This document shows positions 6,857-16,164 of a stretch of DNA of 41,702 nt, piece by piece; positions within the stretch are counted from its first letter, which is position 1, and each line of letters begins with the position of its first letter. The stretch lies in contig JAJYFF010000022.1 of NCBI GenBank assembly GCA_021785405.1, positions 1-41,702 on the forward strand, given 5' to 3'. The notes under the pieces were generated by a model. It saw nothing but the letters and a program-made list of their open reading frames with translations. It was not told where the DNA came from and searched no databases. Source of the DNA: Pseudomonadota bacterium (GTDB lineage Bacteria; Pseudomonadota; Gammaproteobacteria; Steroidobacterales; Steroidobacteraceae). The translations under genes were made by a program, and so were the position numbers.

Positions 6857-9800
6857 ATGAGTCGCTGGGAGTTCTGGATCGACCGGGGCGGGACGTTCAC
6901 CGACCTCGTCGCGCGCCGGCCCGACGGCGGCCTCGCCGAGATGAAGCTGCTCTCCGAGGCGCCGGCGCAGTACGAGGACGCGGCGGTCGAGGGGATTCGC
7001 CGATTCCTCGGGCTGCGACCCGGCGAGGCGATCACGCCGCAGCGGGTCGCCGGCGTGCGCATGGGGACGACCGTCGCGACGAATGCGCTGCTCGAGCGCA
7101 AGGGCGAGCGCACCGTGCTCGTGACCACGCGCGGCTTTCGCGACGCGCTGCGGATCGGCAACCAGGCGCGGCCCCGCGTGTTCGCGCGCCGGATCGAGCG
7201 CCCCGAGCTCCTCTACGAGCGCGTCGTCGAAGCCGACGAGCGCCTCGACGCCCGCGGCGGGGTCTGCCGGCCGCTCGACGAACCCGCGCTCGCGCGCGAG
7301 CTGCGCGCGGCGCGCGCGGCCGGCCTGCGCGCCTGCGCGATCGTGTTCCTGCACGCGTACCGCCAACCGGTCCACGAGCTCGCCGCCGAGGCGCTCGCCC
7401 GCGCCGCCGGATTCCTGCAGGTCTCGGTGTCGCACCGGGTGAGCGGGCTCGCGAAATTCGTGCCGCGCGGCGACACCACGCTCGTCGACGCGTACCTGTC
7501 GCCGATCCTCGCGCGCTACGTCGAGCGCCTCGTCGCGCAGATGCCGGGTGTGCCGCTGTGGTTCATGCAAAGTTCCGGCGGTCTCATCGACGCGGCCCGC
7601 TTCCGCGGCAAGGATGCGATCCTCTCGGGCCCGGCGGGCGGAATCCTCGGGATGGTGCGCACCGGCGTCGCCGCGGGCCACGAGCGGTTGATCGGCTTCG
7701 ACATGGGCGGCACGTCGACGGACGTCAGTCATTACGCCGGCGAGCTCGAGCGGGTGTTCGATACGCAGGTCGCCGGCGTCCGCGTCGCGGCGCCGATGAT
7801 GAGCATCCACACGATCGCGGCCGGCGGCGGCTCGACGATCCGTTTCGACGGCTCGCGCCTGCGGGTCGGACCCGAGTCCGCCGGCGCCGTGCCCGGACCC
7901 GCGTCGTACCGGCGCGGCGGCCCGCTCACGGTCACCGATGCCAATCTCGTGCTCGGCCGGATCGACGCGGCGTTCTTCCCGCGGGTGTTCGGCCCCGGCG
8001 CCGACCAGGCGCTCGATCCCGACGCCGCGCAGCGCGGCTTCGCGGCACTCGCCGCGCGGATGTCGCAGGCCGCGGGATCGCCGATCAGCGCCGAGGAAGC
8101 CGCCGCCGGCGCGATTCGAATCGCGGTCGGCGCGATGGCGAACGCGATCCAGCGGATCTCGATCGCGCGCGGCTACGACGTCACCCGCTACACGCTGCAG
8201 TGCTTCGGCGGCGCGGGGGGGCAGCACGCGTGCCAGGTCGCCGACGCGCTCGGGATCGAGCGCGTGCTCTGCCATCCGCTCGCCGGCGTGATGAGCGCGT
8301 ACGGGATGGGGCTCGCCGATCGCAGCGCGACCCGCGAGGCGACGCTCGGCGAGACGCTCGCCGCTCCCGCGCTCGCCGCGGCGCACGCGCTCGCGGCGCG
8401 GCTGCGCGCCGAGGCGCTCGCGACGCTCGAGCGCGACGCCGGCGAGGAATGCCCCGCGCGCACGCTCGTCCGGCTGTGGTTGCGATACGAAGGCACCGAC
8501 ACCACGATCGCGTGCGAGCCGCCGAGCGCGCGCGGCGGCGCCGACGAGAAGGTGGCCGGGCTGCGCGCGCAGTTCGAGCGGTCGTATCGCGAGCGCTTCT
8601 CGTTCCTGATGCCGCAGCGGCCGGTGGTGATCGAGGCGGTCTCGGTCGAATGCATCGTCGTCGCCTCGGTGCCGCCGGTGCGACCGCCGGCGCCGGGCCC
8701 GGCGGTCGCACCGGCGCCGTGCGCGCGCCGGCCGCTCTACGGTCCCGACGAGGCGGGCGTCGCGACCTGGCACCGCGCCGACTGGCACCGCGCGCCGACG
8801 CTGCAACCCGGCGCGACGATCACCGGACCGGCGGTGATCGCCGGTGCCCACTCGACCACCGTGATCGATCCCGGTTGGCGGGCGAGCATCGCCGCCGACG
8901 GCGCGATCGAGATCGAGCGCACGCGCCGGACGCGCCGCGAGTCCGCCGGATCCGAGCGCACCGACCCGGTGCTGCTCGAGGTGTTCAACAACTCGTTCAT
9001 GAACATCGCCGAGCAGATGGGGCTGCGGCTGCAGAACACCGCGCATTCGGTGAACATCAAGGAACGCCTCGACTTCAGCTGCGCGCTGTTCGACTCGGCC
9101 GGCTCGCTGGTCGCGAACGCGCCGCACATGCCGGTGCACCTCGGATCGATGAGCGAATCGATCCAGGCGGTCCGCGCGGCGAATCCCGTGATGCGTCCCG
9201 GCGACGTGTACGCGCTGAACGACCCCTATCGCGGCGGGACCCACTTGCCGGACATCACGGTGGTCACGCCGGTGTTCCTCGACGAGGCGACGCCCTGCTT
9301 CTTCGTCGCCTCGCGCGGGCATCACGCGGACGTCGGCGGCGCGACGCCGGGATCGATGCCGCCGTTCTCGAAGACGATCGCCGACGAGGGGGTGCTGATC
9401 GACAACTTCAAGCTCGTCGACGGCGGCCGATTCCGCGACGAGGCGCTGCGCGCGCTGCTCGGCGCCGGCCGATTCCCGGCGCGCAACCCGGAGCAGAATC
9501 TCGCCGACCTGCGCGCACAGGTCGCCGCGAACGAGAAGGGCGCGCAGGAGCTGCGCGCGCTGGTGCGCGAGTACGGCCTCGCGACCGTGCTGCGCTACAT
9601 GCAGCGCGTGCAGGACAACGCCGAGGAGTCCGTGCGCCGCGTGATCGGCGCGCTGCGCGACGGGCGGTTCGAGCTGCCGCTCGACAACGGCGCGTGGATC
9701 CGCGTCGCGGTCGGCGTCGACGCCCGCCGCCGCCGCGCGCGCATCGACTTCACCGGTACGAGCGCGCAGCTCGCCGACAACTTCAACGCGCCGCGCGCGA

Positions 9801-10495
9801 TCACGATCGCGGCGGTGCTGTACGTGTTCCGCACGCTCGTCGACGACGAGATCCCGTTGAACGCGGGCTGCCTCCAGCCGCTCGAGATCCTCGTCCCGGA
9901 GGGCTCGATGCTGAACCCGCGGCCGCCCGCCGCGGTCGTCGCCGGCAACGTCGAGACCTCGATGTGCGTGACCAACGCACTCTATGGGGCGCTCGGCGTG
10001 ATGGCCGCGAGCCAGTGCACGATGAACAACTTCACCTTCGGCGACGCGCGGCATCAATACTACGAAACCATCGCCGGCGGATCCGGCGCCGGACCCGGCT
10101 TCGACGGCGCGAGCGTCGTGCAGACGCACATGACCAACTCGCGGCTGACCGATCCGGAGATCCTCGAGGCGCGCTTTCCGGTCCAGCTGATCTCCTTCGA
10201 GGTGCGTGCCGGCTCCGGCGGCGCCGGCCGCACGCGCGGCGGCGACGGCGCGATCCGCCGCATCCGCTTCCTCGCGCCGATGACCGCCGCGATCCTGAGC
10301 AACGGCCGGCGGCGCGGCGCGTTCGGGATCGCGGGGGGAGAGGCCGGGCAACCGGGCGCGAATCGCGTGCGGCGCGCCGATGGGCGCGTCGAGCCGGTGG
10401 ATTACATCGGCGAGGTCGCGATGGCGCCCGGCGACGAGTTTGAGATCGCGACGCCCGGGGGCGGCGGTTACGGGAGCGCGCTCGCGAGCGCGTGA
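6857..10495 (+). CDS. oplAH: 5-oxoprolinase, fused HyuA-HyuB type (ATP-hydrolysing)
   Basis: A 1212-aa single-chain enzyme that opens 5-oxo-L-proline to L-glutamate with ATP hydrolysis, a cytosolic step in clearing spontaneously formed pyroglutamate and in glutathione turnover. Domains in order: hydantoinase A N-terminal domain (about 4-190, starting [19 protein letters not shown]), hydantoinase A domain (about 200-510, with [15 protein letters not shown] and [10 protein letters not shown]), linker, and hydantoinase B domain (about 700-1205, starting [20 protein letters not shown], with [18 protein letters not shown]). Length matches eukaryote-type fused 5-oxoprolinases. A GAGG ribosome site lies 8 bases before the ATG. 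Its last 28 bases overlap the convergent DUF192 gene. Confidence 0.95.
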   Translation: MSRWEFWIDRGGTFTDLVARRPDGGLAEMKLLSEAPAQYEDAAVEGIRRFLGLRPGEAITPQRVAGVRMGTTVATNALLERKGERTVLVTTRGFRDALRIGNQARPRVFARRIERPELLYERVVEADERLDARGGVCRPLDEPALARELRAARAAGLRACAIVFLHAYRQPVHELAAEALARAAGFLQVSVSHRVSGLAKFVPRGDTTLVDAYLSPILARYVERLVAQMPGVPLWFMQSSGGLIDAARFRGKDAILSGPAGGILGMVRTGVAAGHERLIGFDMGGTSTDVSHYAGELERVFDTQVAGVRVAAPMMSIHTIAAGGGSTIRFDGSRLRVGPESAGAVPGPASYRRGGPLTVTDANLVLGRIDAAFFPRVFGPGADQALDPDAAQRGFAALAARMSQAAGSPISAEEAAAGAIRIAVGAMANAIQRISIARGYDVTRYTLQCFGGAGGQHACQVADALGIERVLCHPLAGVMSAYGMGLADRSATREATLGETLAAPALAAAHALAARLRAEALATLERDAGEECPARTLVRLWLRYEGTDTTIACEPPSARGGADEKVAGLRAQFERSYRERFSFLMPQRPVVIEAVSVECIVVASVPPVRPPAPGPAVAPAPCARRPLYGPDEAGVATWHRADWHRAPTLQPGATITGPAVIAGAHSTTVIDPGWRASIAADGAIEIERTRRTRRESAGSERTDPVLLEVFNNSFMNIAEQMGLRLQNTAHSVNIKERLDFSCALFDSAGSLVANAPHMPVHLGSMSESIQAVRAANPVMRPGDVYALNDPYRGGTHLPDITVVTPVFLDEATPCFFVASRGHHADVGGATPGSMPPFSKTIADEGVLIDNFKLVDGGRFRDEALRALLGAGRFPARNPEQNLADLRAQVAANEKGAQELRALVREYGLATVLRYMQRVQDNAEESVRRVIGALRDGRFELPLDNGAWIRVAVGVDARRRRARIDFTGTSAQLADNFNAPRAITIAAVLYVFRTLVDDEIPLNAGCLQPLEILVPEGSMLNPRPPAAVVAGNVETSMCVTNALYGALGVMAASQCTMNNFTFGDARHQYYETIAGGSGAGPGFDGASVVQTHMTNSRLTDPEILEARFPVQLISFEVRAGSGGAGRTRGGDGAIRRIRFLAPMTAAILSNGRRRGAFGIAGGEAGQPGANRVRRADGRVEPVDYIGEVAMAPGDEFEIATPGGGGYGSALASA

Positions 10496-10980
10496 TCGCC
10501 GACGCGGATGCCGAGCCGATCGCAGATGCCGCCTTGCAGTTCGACGACCGCGCGAGTCCCCGCGGGCGCGTAGATCAGGTCGAGCGACAGCGGCCGTGCG
10601 CGCGGCGTGATCGCCGCGATGCGGCCGTGGGCGTCGAGGAACAGCATGTCGAGCGGCACGTAGGTGTTCTTCATCCACATCACGACCGGCTGCTCGCGCG
10701 GGAACGGGAACAACATGCCGTCGTGGGCGTCGAGCGCGCGGACGAACATCAAGCCTTGCTCGGCGCGCCGCGGCGTGTTCGCGATCCAGATCCGGAAATC
10801 GATCACCCGTCCCGCGACGGTGCGTATCGCGAGCACACTGCGCGGGAACGCCGACAGCGGCTCCGGCGCCGCCGCGCGCGCGGCCCGTGGCGCGGCGAAG
10901 CCGACCGCGGCCGCGAGGATCCACGCGGCGAGCGCGCCCAGCGCGCGCCGTCGCGTCGAACCGGACTCAGCGCGCCGCAT
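10468..10980 (-). CDS. DUF192 exported protein
   Basis: A 170-aa protein with an N-terminal signal peptide (hydrophobic about residues 13-35) and a DUF192 domain (about 50-165). The family core is visible: [37 protein letters not shown] and VVELQGG. The family is widespread, adopts a barrel-like fold and has no proven function. The end overlaps the convergent 5-oxoprolinase gene by 28 bases. The start lies inside the end of the upstream 201-aa gene (14-base overlap), so those two are probably co-transcribed. Confidence 0.9.
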   Translation of the reverse strand: MRRAESGSTRRRALGALAAWILAAAVGFAAPRAARAAAPEPLSAFPRSVLAIRTVAGRVIDFRIWIANTPRRAEQGLMFVRALDAHDGMLFPFPREQPVVMWMKNTYVPLDMLFLDAHGRIAAITPRARPLSLDLIYAPAGTRAVVELQGGICDRLGIRVGDHALASALP

Positions 10981-11572
10981 AATTCACCGGGCCCGCGAAG
11001 TCGAAGCGACTGACCAGGATCTCGCCGCGGCCGTGAATCGCGCGCGCGGGTTCCGTGCAGAAGCCGTGCACCTCGACCCGGTAGACGTGCGCCGCCGCGA
11101 GACGGCGCTGCGTCAACGAGTCGATCGTGCAGCGCCGATCCCCGAGCGTGCCGAACACCCGGCCGTCGCTCTCGTCGATCACGGTGAGATTGGCCCGCCC
11201 CTCGCGCAAGGGCGCGCCCTCGCGCACGCCGGTCAGACCGAACAGGAACAGCAGGCGCGGCCGTGCCCCGCTCGCGCGACGGAAACTCATGCGCACGCCG
11301 CGCGGGTCGAGCTTGGGCTCGCCGGCGCACCAGGTGCCGCGGTTCGGCCAGTGCAGGGTCGCGTCGATCGAGCCGCCGATCTTCGCGCGCAGGTAGCCGT
11401 CGCCGCCCGGCAAGCACACCGGTATCGCCGCGCGCGCGAGGCGCGTGGCGGTCGGGCTCGCGAGCGCGGCGGTGGTGCCGAGCAGCCCGGCGGCGAGGAG
11501 GAGCGGGCGCCGTGCGCGCGGCGGGCGTAGGCGTTTGGCGACAGCGATGCCGCCCGGAATTCTCGGTATCAT
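10967..11572 (-). CDS. Exported protein of unknown function
   Basis: A 201-aa protein not assigned to a named family. The N-terminus has a basic region (KRLRPPRARR) and a hydrophobic stretch (about residues 23-38), consistent with a signal peptide. The mature part holds conserved-looking tryptophan/cysteine motifs (GGSIDATLHWPN, TWCAGEPKLDPRG) and one cysteine pair candidate near the end (RRCTID, HGFCTEP). The DUF192 gene starts within its last codons, which suggests joint translation of two exported proteins. Only 8 bases separate its ATG from the GTG alternative start of the divergent lipoprotein gene. Confidence 0.65.
   Translation of the reverse strand: MIPRIPGGIAVAKRLRPPRARRPLLLAAGLLGTTAALASPTATRLARAAIPVCLPGGDGYLRAKIGGSIDATLHWPNRGTWCAGEPKLDPRGVRMSFRRASGARPRLLFLFGLTGVREGAPLREGRANLTVIDESDGRVFGTLGDRRCTIDSLTQRRLAAAHVYRVEVHGFCTEPARAIHGRGEILVSRFDFAGPVNYAAR
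11567..11572 (+). promoter_or_regulatory. -10-like TATCAT upstream of the LEA14-type gene
   Basis: TATCAT ends 8 bases before an in-frame GTG at 11581. If used, the transcript would start at or next to that GTG. This is the same spacing seen at several other genes in this window. The hexamer contains the start codon of the divergent gene. Confidence 0.3.
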
Positions 11573-11601
11573 CCGCTGCAGTGACCCTCGATCTCACGCC
11601 C

Positions 11602-12132
11602 ATGCCCGCGCCGATTGTGCCACGCCGCCGCCGCGTGGTGTGGGCTGGAGCGTGCGCGACCGCCGCGATTCTCGTCGCCGCGTGCACGACGTTCGCACCG
11701 CACTTCGCGACGCCGGGGCTCTCGCTCACCGGCATCGAACTGCTCGGCGGCAATCTGTTCCAGCAGGATTTCCGCCTCGACCTGCAGATCCACAACCCGA
11801 ACCGCCAGTCGCTGCCGATCGAGCGGGTGCGCGTGCGCTTGAGCCTCGGCGGCGAGCCGATCGCGAGCGGTACCTCGATGCGTCCGTTCGTCGTGCCGCC
11901 GATGGGCGACGCGCGCTTCGAGATGACGGTCAGCGCGAACCTGGCGGCGGGGATCGCCGAGGTCGCGCGTCTCGCTCGAACGAACGCACCGGTGCCTTAC
12001 GCGATCGACGGCGTCGTGCGCCTCGATCTGCCCTTGTTCCACTCGCTGCCGTTCCACGCGAGCGGCCGTTTGCCGCTGCGCGACCTGTGCGCCGCCCCCT
12101 GCAGTCCATCCGCGGGGTCGGGTTCCATTTAA
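11602..12132 (+). CDS. LEA14-type (WHy domain) lipoprotein
   Basis: A 176-aa protein with a lipoprotein signal (hydrophobic about residues 11-22, lipobox LVAAC) and a water-stress/hypersensitive-response (WHy, LEA14) domain shown by LTGIELLGGNLFQQDFRLDL followed by QIHNPNRQSLPIERVRVRL. It is likely anchored in the cell envelope on the periplasmic side. Bacterial WHy/LEA14 lipoproteins are linked to desiccation or osmotic stress, with no enzymatic role known. The start could instead be the in-frame GTG at 11581, which fits a leaderless transcript from TATCAT at 11567. It is followed directly by an AT-rich island. Confidence 0.8.
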   Translation: MPAPIVPRRRRVVWAGACATAAILVAACTTFAPHFATPGLSLTGIELLGGNLFQQDFRLDLQIHNPNRQSLPIERVRVRLSLGGEPIASGTSMRPFVVPPMGDARFEMTVSANLAAGIAEVARLARTNAPVPYAIDGVVRLDLPLFHSLPFHASGRLPLRDLCAAPCSPSAGSGSI

Positions 12133-12157
12133 GTAATTGATTTTAAAAAAATAATCA
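12130..12157. promoter_or_regulatory. AT-rich island with an IHF-like site and an inverted repeat
   Basis: On the minus strand, 12142-12130 reads AATCAATTACTTA, a full match to the IHF consensus WATCAANNNNTTR. An inverted repeat TGATT-N10-AATCA spans 12138-12157. The island follows the lipoprotein stop and lies about 120 bases before the M32 carboxypeptidase start. A TACACT at 12191 may be that gene's -10 element. Confidence 0.4.
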
Positions 12158-12278
12158 TCGCTTGGCCGCGTGCCGGGGCCGACCCTCTGGTACACTATGC
12201 GCCCAAGATCGCCGCGACCGGCTGGCGTCCCCCCAGGGCGCCTCGCAACGGAATGCGCGGCGAGCCGGATCCGATCTC

Positions 12279-13778
12279 ATGGCCTTGACGCCTTACCAGC
12301 AACTCGAGCAAGAGTTTCGACGTCTGCACGCGTTCGGCGGCGCGCTGTCGCTGCTGCGCTGGGACGCGGCCGTGATGATGCCTCGCGGCAGCGCCGAGGT
12401 GCGCGGCGAACAGCTGGCGGCGCTCGAGACGGAACACCATGCGCTGTTGACGACGCCGAAGGTCGCGCGCCTGCTCGAGCGGGCCGAAGCGGGCGCGTCG
12501 CAACTCGACGACTGGGCGCGCGCGAATCTGCGCGAGATGCGTCGCCAGCGCGACCATGCGATCGCGACGCCGCCGTCGCTGATCGCCCGGCTCGCGAAGG
12601 CCGCCGCGCGCGCGGAGGTCTATTGGGTCGAAGCACGCAAGGCCGGCGACTTCCAGATCTTCGCGCCGCATCTGACCGAGGTCGTGCACCTCGTGCGGGA
12701 CAAGGCCGCGCTCGTCGGCCAGGCGCGCGGCCTGGCGCCGTACGACGCGCTGATCGACGCGTTCACGCCGGGGATCACGACCGCCGACATCGACACGATC
12801 TTCAAGGCGCTGTCGCGCAAGCTGCCGGGCTTGATCCACGAGGCGATCGAACTGCAGTCGACCCAGCCGCCGCTGCCGATCGCGGGCAAGTTCACGGTCG
12901 GCCGGCAGCGTCAGCTGATCGTCGACGTGCTGAAGGCGATGGGCTTCCCGTTCGATCGCGGCCGGCTCGACGAAAGCGAGCATCCGTTCACCGAGGGCGT
13001 GCCGGGAGACATCCGGATCACCACGCGGATCGATGTTGCGGATCCCTTCACCGGGCTGCTCGGCGCGGTGCACGAAACCGGTCACGCGCTGTACGGCCTC
13101 GGCCTGCCGCAACCCTGGCTCGATCAGCCGGTCGGCCAGGACCGCGGACTCGCGCTCGAGGAGAGCCAGTCGCTGTTGTTCGAGATGAACCTGTGCCGCA
13201 GCCGGGCCTTCGTGCAATACCTGCGGCCCTTGCTCGAGAAGCATCTGCAGGTGACGGGTCCGGAGTGGCAGGAGCAGAACCTCTATCGACACCTGATCCG
13301 CGTCCGCCGCGCGGCGATTCGCATGGATGCGGACGAATTGACCTACCCGGTGCACATCATGGCCCGTTACGACCTGGAGAAGCGGATCCTCGACGGCGCG
13401 CTCGCGGTTGCGGACGTGCCGGAAGCGTGGAACGAGGCGCTCGACCAGCGACTCGGGTTGCGGCCGGGGAGCGACGTCGACGGCTGCCTCCAGGACATCC
13501 ACTGGGCGGTCGGGCATTTCGGCTATTTCCCGTCGTATGCGCTCGGCGCGGTGATCGCCGGCCAGTTGAACGAAGCCTTGCGCGCGGCGCGCCCGGCGCT
13601 CGACGAGGAACTCGCGGCGGGCCAATTCGCCGGGGTCCTCGAATGGCTGCGGGATCACGTGCACGGGATCGGCGCACGCCTGCCGCTGAAGGAACTCATC
13701 CAGCACGCCACCGGCAAACCCCTGTCGGCCGCGGCCTACCTGCGCTACCTGGAAGCGAAATACCTCGAGGCGAGTTGA
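12279..13778 (+). CDS. M32 family carboxypeptidase (Taq type)
   Basis: A 499-aa cytosolic zinc metallocarboxypeptidase that removes C-terminal residues broadly. The zinc motif is H265-E-T-G-H269 within [18 protein letters not shown], preceded by the family block DIRITTRID and followed by [13 protein letters not shown], which supplies the third zinc ligand. A late block ([10 protein letters not shown]) also fits M32. Length agrees with Thermus aquaticus carboxypeptidase (about 510 aa). The start ATG gives the family N-terminus [20 protein letters not shown]; longer in-frame starts upstream lack similarity. Four bases separate its stop from ttcA. Confidence 0.95.
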   Translation: MALTPYQQLEQEFRRLHAFGGALSLLRWDAAVMMPRGSAEVRGEQLAALETEHHALLTTPKVARLLERAEAGASQLDDWARANLREMRRQRDHAIATPPSLIARLAKAAARAEVYWVEARKAGDFQIFAPHLTEVVHLVRDKAALVGQARGLAPYDALIDAFTPGITTADIDTIFKALSRKLPGLIHEAIELQSTQPPLPIAGKFTVGRQRQLIVDVLKAMGFPFDRGRLDESEHPFTEGVPGDIRITTRIDVADPFTGLLGAVHETGHALYGLGLPQPWLDQPVGQDRGLALEESQSLLFEMNLCRSRAFVQYLRPLLEKHLQVTGPEWQEQNLYRHLIRVRRAAIRMDADELTYPVHIMARYDLEKRILDGALAVADVPEAWNEALDQRLGLRPGSDVDGCLQDIHWAVGHFGYFPSYALGAVIAGQLNEALRAARPALDEELAAGQFAGVLEWLRDHVHGIGARLPLKELIQHATGKPLSAAAYLRYLEAKYLEAS

Positions 13779-13782
13779 GCGC

Positions 13783-14643
13783 GTGACGTCGGGCAACTTC
13801 AAGCGGCTGCAGGCGCGGCTCCGCGGCCTCGTCGGCAAGGCGATCGACGATTACCGGATGATCGCCGACGGCGATCGGGTGATGGTGTGCCTGTCGGGCG
13901 GCAAGGATTCCTACACGCTGCTCGACCAGCTGTTGAGCCTGCAGCGGAGCGCCCCGGTTCGATTCGAACTGCTCGCGGTGAACCTCGATCAGAAGCAGCC
14001 GGGTTTCCCGGCCGAGGTGCTGCCGCGCTATCTCGACGGGCTCGGCGTGCCGTATCGCGTGATCCAGCAGAACACCTACGCCGTCGTCAAACGCGTGATC
14101 CCGGACGGCAAGACGATGTGCGGCCTGTGCTCGCGGTTGCGGCGCGGTGCGCTGTACCGGTTCGCCGCCGAGAACGGCGTCACCAAGATCGCCCTCGGGC
14201 ACCATCGCGACGATCTCGTCGAGACCTTGTTCCTGAACCTGTTCCACGGCGGTCGCCTGAAGGCGATGCCGCCGAAGCTGCTGAGCGACGACCGGCGGCA
14301 CGTCGTGATCCGCCCGCTGTGCTACGTGCCGGAGCGGTTGATCGCGCGCTATGCCGCCGCGCGGCAGTTCCCGATCATCCCCTGCACGCTGTGCGGTTCG
14401 CAGCCGAACTCGCAACGCATCGCGGTCAAGCAACTGCTCGCCGGCTGGGAGCGCGAGCACCCGGGACGGATCGAAGCGATCTTCTCGAGCATGCGCCACG
14501 TCGCGGTCTCGCAGCTCGCCGATCCGGCCGCGTTCGACTTCGCGGGTCTCGACGCGCGCCGCCGGGCCGCCGACGTCGACGGCGAGGATCCGCGCAGCCT
14601 CGCGGTGGCATACGACGCACCGCCCGAGGAGCAGCCGTTCTGA
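13783..14643 (+). CDS. ttcA: tRNA 2-thiocytidine(32) synthetase TtcA
   Basis: A 286-aa ATP-dependent enzyme that thiolates cytidine 32 of certain tRNAs with an Fe-S cluster. The PP-loop SGGKDS is at residues 38-43. The three cluster cysteines are visible as C113 and C116 (CGLC) and C204 (CTLCGS). The block [20 protein letters not shown] is diagnostic for TtcA. The start codon is GTG, 4 bases after the carboxypeptidase stop, consistent with one transcript. Length is slightly below the usual 300-310 aa. Confidence 0.96.
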   Translation: MTSGNFKRLQARLRGLVGKAIDDYRMIADGDRVMVCLSGGKDSYTLLDQLLSLQRSAPVRFELLAVNLDQKQPGFPAEVLPRYLDGLGVPYRVIQQNTYAVVKRVIPDGKTMCGLCSRLRRGALYRFAAENGVTKIALGHHRDDLVETLFLNLFHGGRLKAMPPKLLSDDRRHVVIRPLCYVPERLIARYAAARQFPIIPCTLCGSQPNSQRIAVKQLLAGWEREHPGRIEAIFSSMRHVAVSQLADPAAFDFAGLDARRRAADVDGEDPRSLAVAYDAPPEEQPF

Positions 14644-14648
14644 GCGCG

Positions 14649-16121
14649 GTGGAGGCGGCGCCGCCGCCGCGCACCGCGTGGCTCGAGCCCGGCCGCTTGC
14701 TGCTCGGGGAACATCCCGCCGCCACCGGGGATGCGGTGGAGCGCGTCGCCACGTTGCTCGGCGCGGGCATCAGCTATTTCATCGATCTGACGCGCGCCGG
14801 CGAGTGCGCCCCGTACGATCATCGCTTGCCGGCCGCGCGCGCCGAGGATGGACGCTACGTGATCTTCGTGCGGCGGGCGATCGGTCCCGGCGAGGTGCCG
14901 GCGACCGCCGACGCGATGACCGAGACCTTGAATTACGTCGATCGCGCCCTCGAAGTCGGGCATCGCGTGTTGCTGCATGCGGGCGCGGACGCCGGGCGTC
15001 TCGTGACGGTCGCCGGATGCTGGCTGCGCCGCCGGGGCATCGCGAGCGATCCGGCGCTCGATCGCGCGAGACGCGCGTGGATCGCCGCCTGCGGCATGGC
15101 GGACGCCGACGGCGCGACCGGCGAACTGGAGAGCGAGACGCAGCGTCGCTACGTCGCGGCCTGGCACGAGTCGGGCGGGGCGGGCGATACCGCCGATGAC
15201 GCGACGGACCTCGCGTTGCTCGGCCGATTGCGCGCGCGGTACCACGGCAGCTTGATCGGACTCGCCTGCGGCGATGCGCTCGGCGCATCGACGCAGTATC
15301 GGCGCGCGGGGTCGTTCGCGCCGATCACCGGGTTCGTCGGGGGCGGTCATTGGCAGCTCCCGCCCGGCGCGTGGACCGACGACACCGCGATGAGTCTGTG
15401 TCTCGCGGAAAGCCTGCTCGCGACCGACGCGTTCGACGCAGACGACCTGCGCGCGCGCTTGCGTCGATGGCAGCGCGAGGGCGAGTGCAGCAGCACCGGC
15501 CAGTGCCTCGGCATCACGGCCGCGGTCGCCGCCTCGCTGCAGCGCTCGGCGCCGGTCGAGGGCGGACCCGAGGCGGTCGTGCGCGCCGGCATCGTCGCGC
15601 TGTACGCCGCGTCGGATCCGTCGCGCGTGTTCGCCGGGGCCGCCGCGGCGGCGGCGGTGACCGACGCCTCGATTCCGGTGCGGCACGCCGCGATGGCGCA
15701 CGCCGCGTTGCTGCTCGCCGCGCTCCACGGGGCGCGCCGCGAGACCCTGCTCGCGACCGCGCGGGAATTCTGGATCGGGCACGCCGGCGCGCCGCCCGGG
15801 ATCCTCGACGTCGTGCTCGGCGCCGAGGCGCGGCCGGCGCCGGCCGCACGGCCGTTCCCGGCGGGCGGCGATCCGTTCGCGCCGATCCGCCTCGCGACCG
15901 CCACGGTGCAGGGCGGCGGCGGGTTTCGCGACGGGCTGCTCGCGATCGTGAACCGCGGCGGGGATGCGGATCTCGCCGGCGCGCTGTACGGGCAGCTCGC
16001 CGGGGCCTTGTGGGGGATCGACGCGATTCCGGCGGCCTGGCGTGGCGCGATCCGGCGCGCGACCGCGTTGCGCGACGTCGCCGACCGGCTGCTCGCGGCC
16101 GCGCTCGCGCCGCGGTCCTGA
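14649..16121 (+). CDS. Degenerate dual-specificity-phosphatase domain fused to an ADP-ribosylglycohydrolase
   Basis: A 490-aa two-domain protein. The N-terminal part (about 8-150; WLEPGRLLLGEHP, GISYFIDLTRAGECAPYDHR) resembles the dual-specificity phosphatases, but the catalytic HCX5R loop reads H110-A-G-A-D-A-G-R117: the nucleophilic Cys is Ala111. The C-terminal part (about 195-485) is an ADP-ribosylglycohydrolase, with CGDALGAS, WTDDTA (D244, D245) and GGDADLAGAL (D439, D441) as magnesium-binding motifs; the last is usually GGDTDT. The predicted role is removal of ADP-ribose from a macromolecule or small molecule, with the inactive phosphatase domain perhaps binding a phospho-group. The GTG start lies 5 bases after ttcA; an in-frame CTG at 14640 is less likely. 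Confidence 0.85.
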   Translation: MEAAPPPRTAWLEPGRLLLGEHPAATGDAVERVATLLGAGISYFIDLTRAGECAPYDHRLPAARAEDGRYVIFVRRAIGPGEVPATADAMTETLNYVDRALEVGHRVLLHAGADAGRLVTVAGCWLRRRGIASDPALDRARRAWIAACGMADADGATGELESETQRRYVAAWHESGGAGDTADDATDLALLGRLRARYHGSLIGLACGDALGASTQYRRAGSFAPITGFVGGGHWQLPPGAWTDDTAMSLCLAESLLATDAFDADDLRARLRRWQREGECSSTGQCLGITAAVAASLQRSAPVEGGPEAVVRAGIVALYAASDPSRVFAGAAAAAAVTDASIPVRHAAMAHAALLLAALHGARRETLLATAREFWIGHAGAPPGILDVVLGAEARPAPAARPFPAGGDPFAPIRLATATVQGGGGFRDGLLAIVNRGGDADLAGALYGQLAGALWGIDAIPAAWRGAIRRATALRDVADRLLAAALAPRS

Positions 16122-16151
16122 GCGCCCCGTGCGCCGCACGCGCACGCCGCC

Positions 16152-16157
16152 TATAAT
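16152..16157 (+). promoter_or_regulatory. Consensus -10 (TATAAT) 7 bases before a GTG start
   Basis: A perfect TATAAT ends 7 bases upstream of the GTG of the metallopeptidase gene, so transcription would begin at or next to the start codon. No Shine-Dalgarno sequence is present in the short interval and no strong -35 was seen. Confidence 0.5.
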
Positions 16158-16164
16158 TTTCCCG

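Noticed and set aside
6764-10924. Minus-strand open frame of 1386 codons opposite the 5-oxoprolinase gene
   Set aside because: Arg/His/Asp-rich translation without motifs, fully antisense to a clear 1212-aa enzyme; an effect of high GC content.
12195-13838. Minus-strand 547-codon frame opposite the M32 carboxypeptidase
   Set aside because: Shadow frame; the plus strand has HExxH and other M32 motifs.
13887-14648. Upstream extension of the phosphatase/ADP-ribosylglycohydrolase protein
   Set aside because: The extension is an out-of-frame reading of ttcA; similarity to known domains begins after the GTG at 14649.
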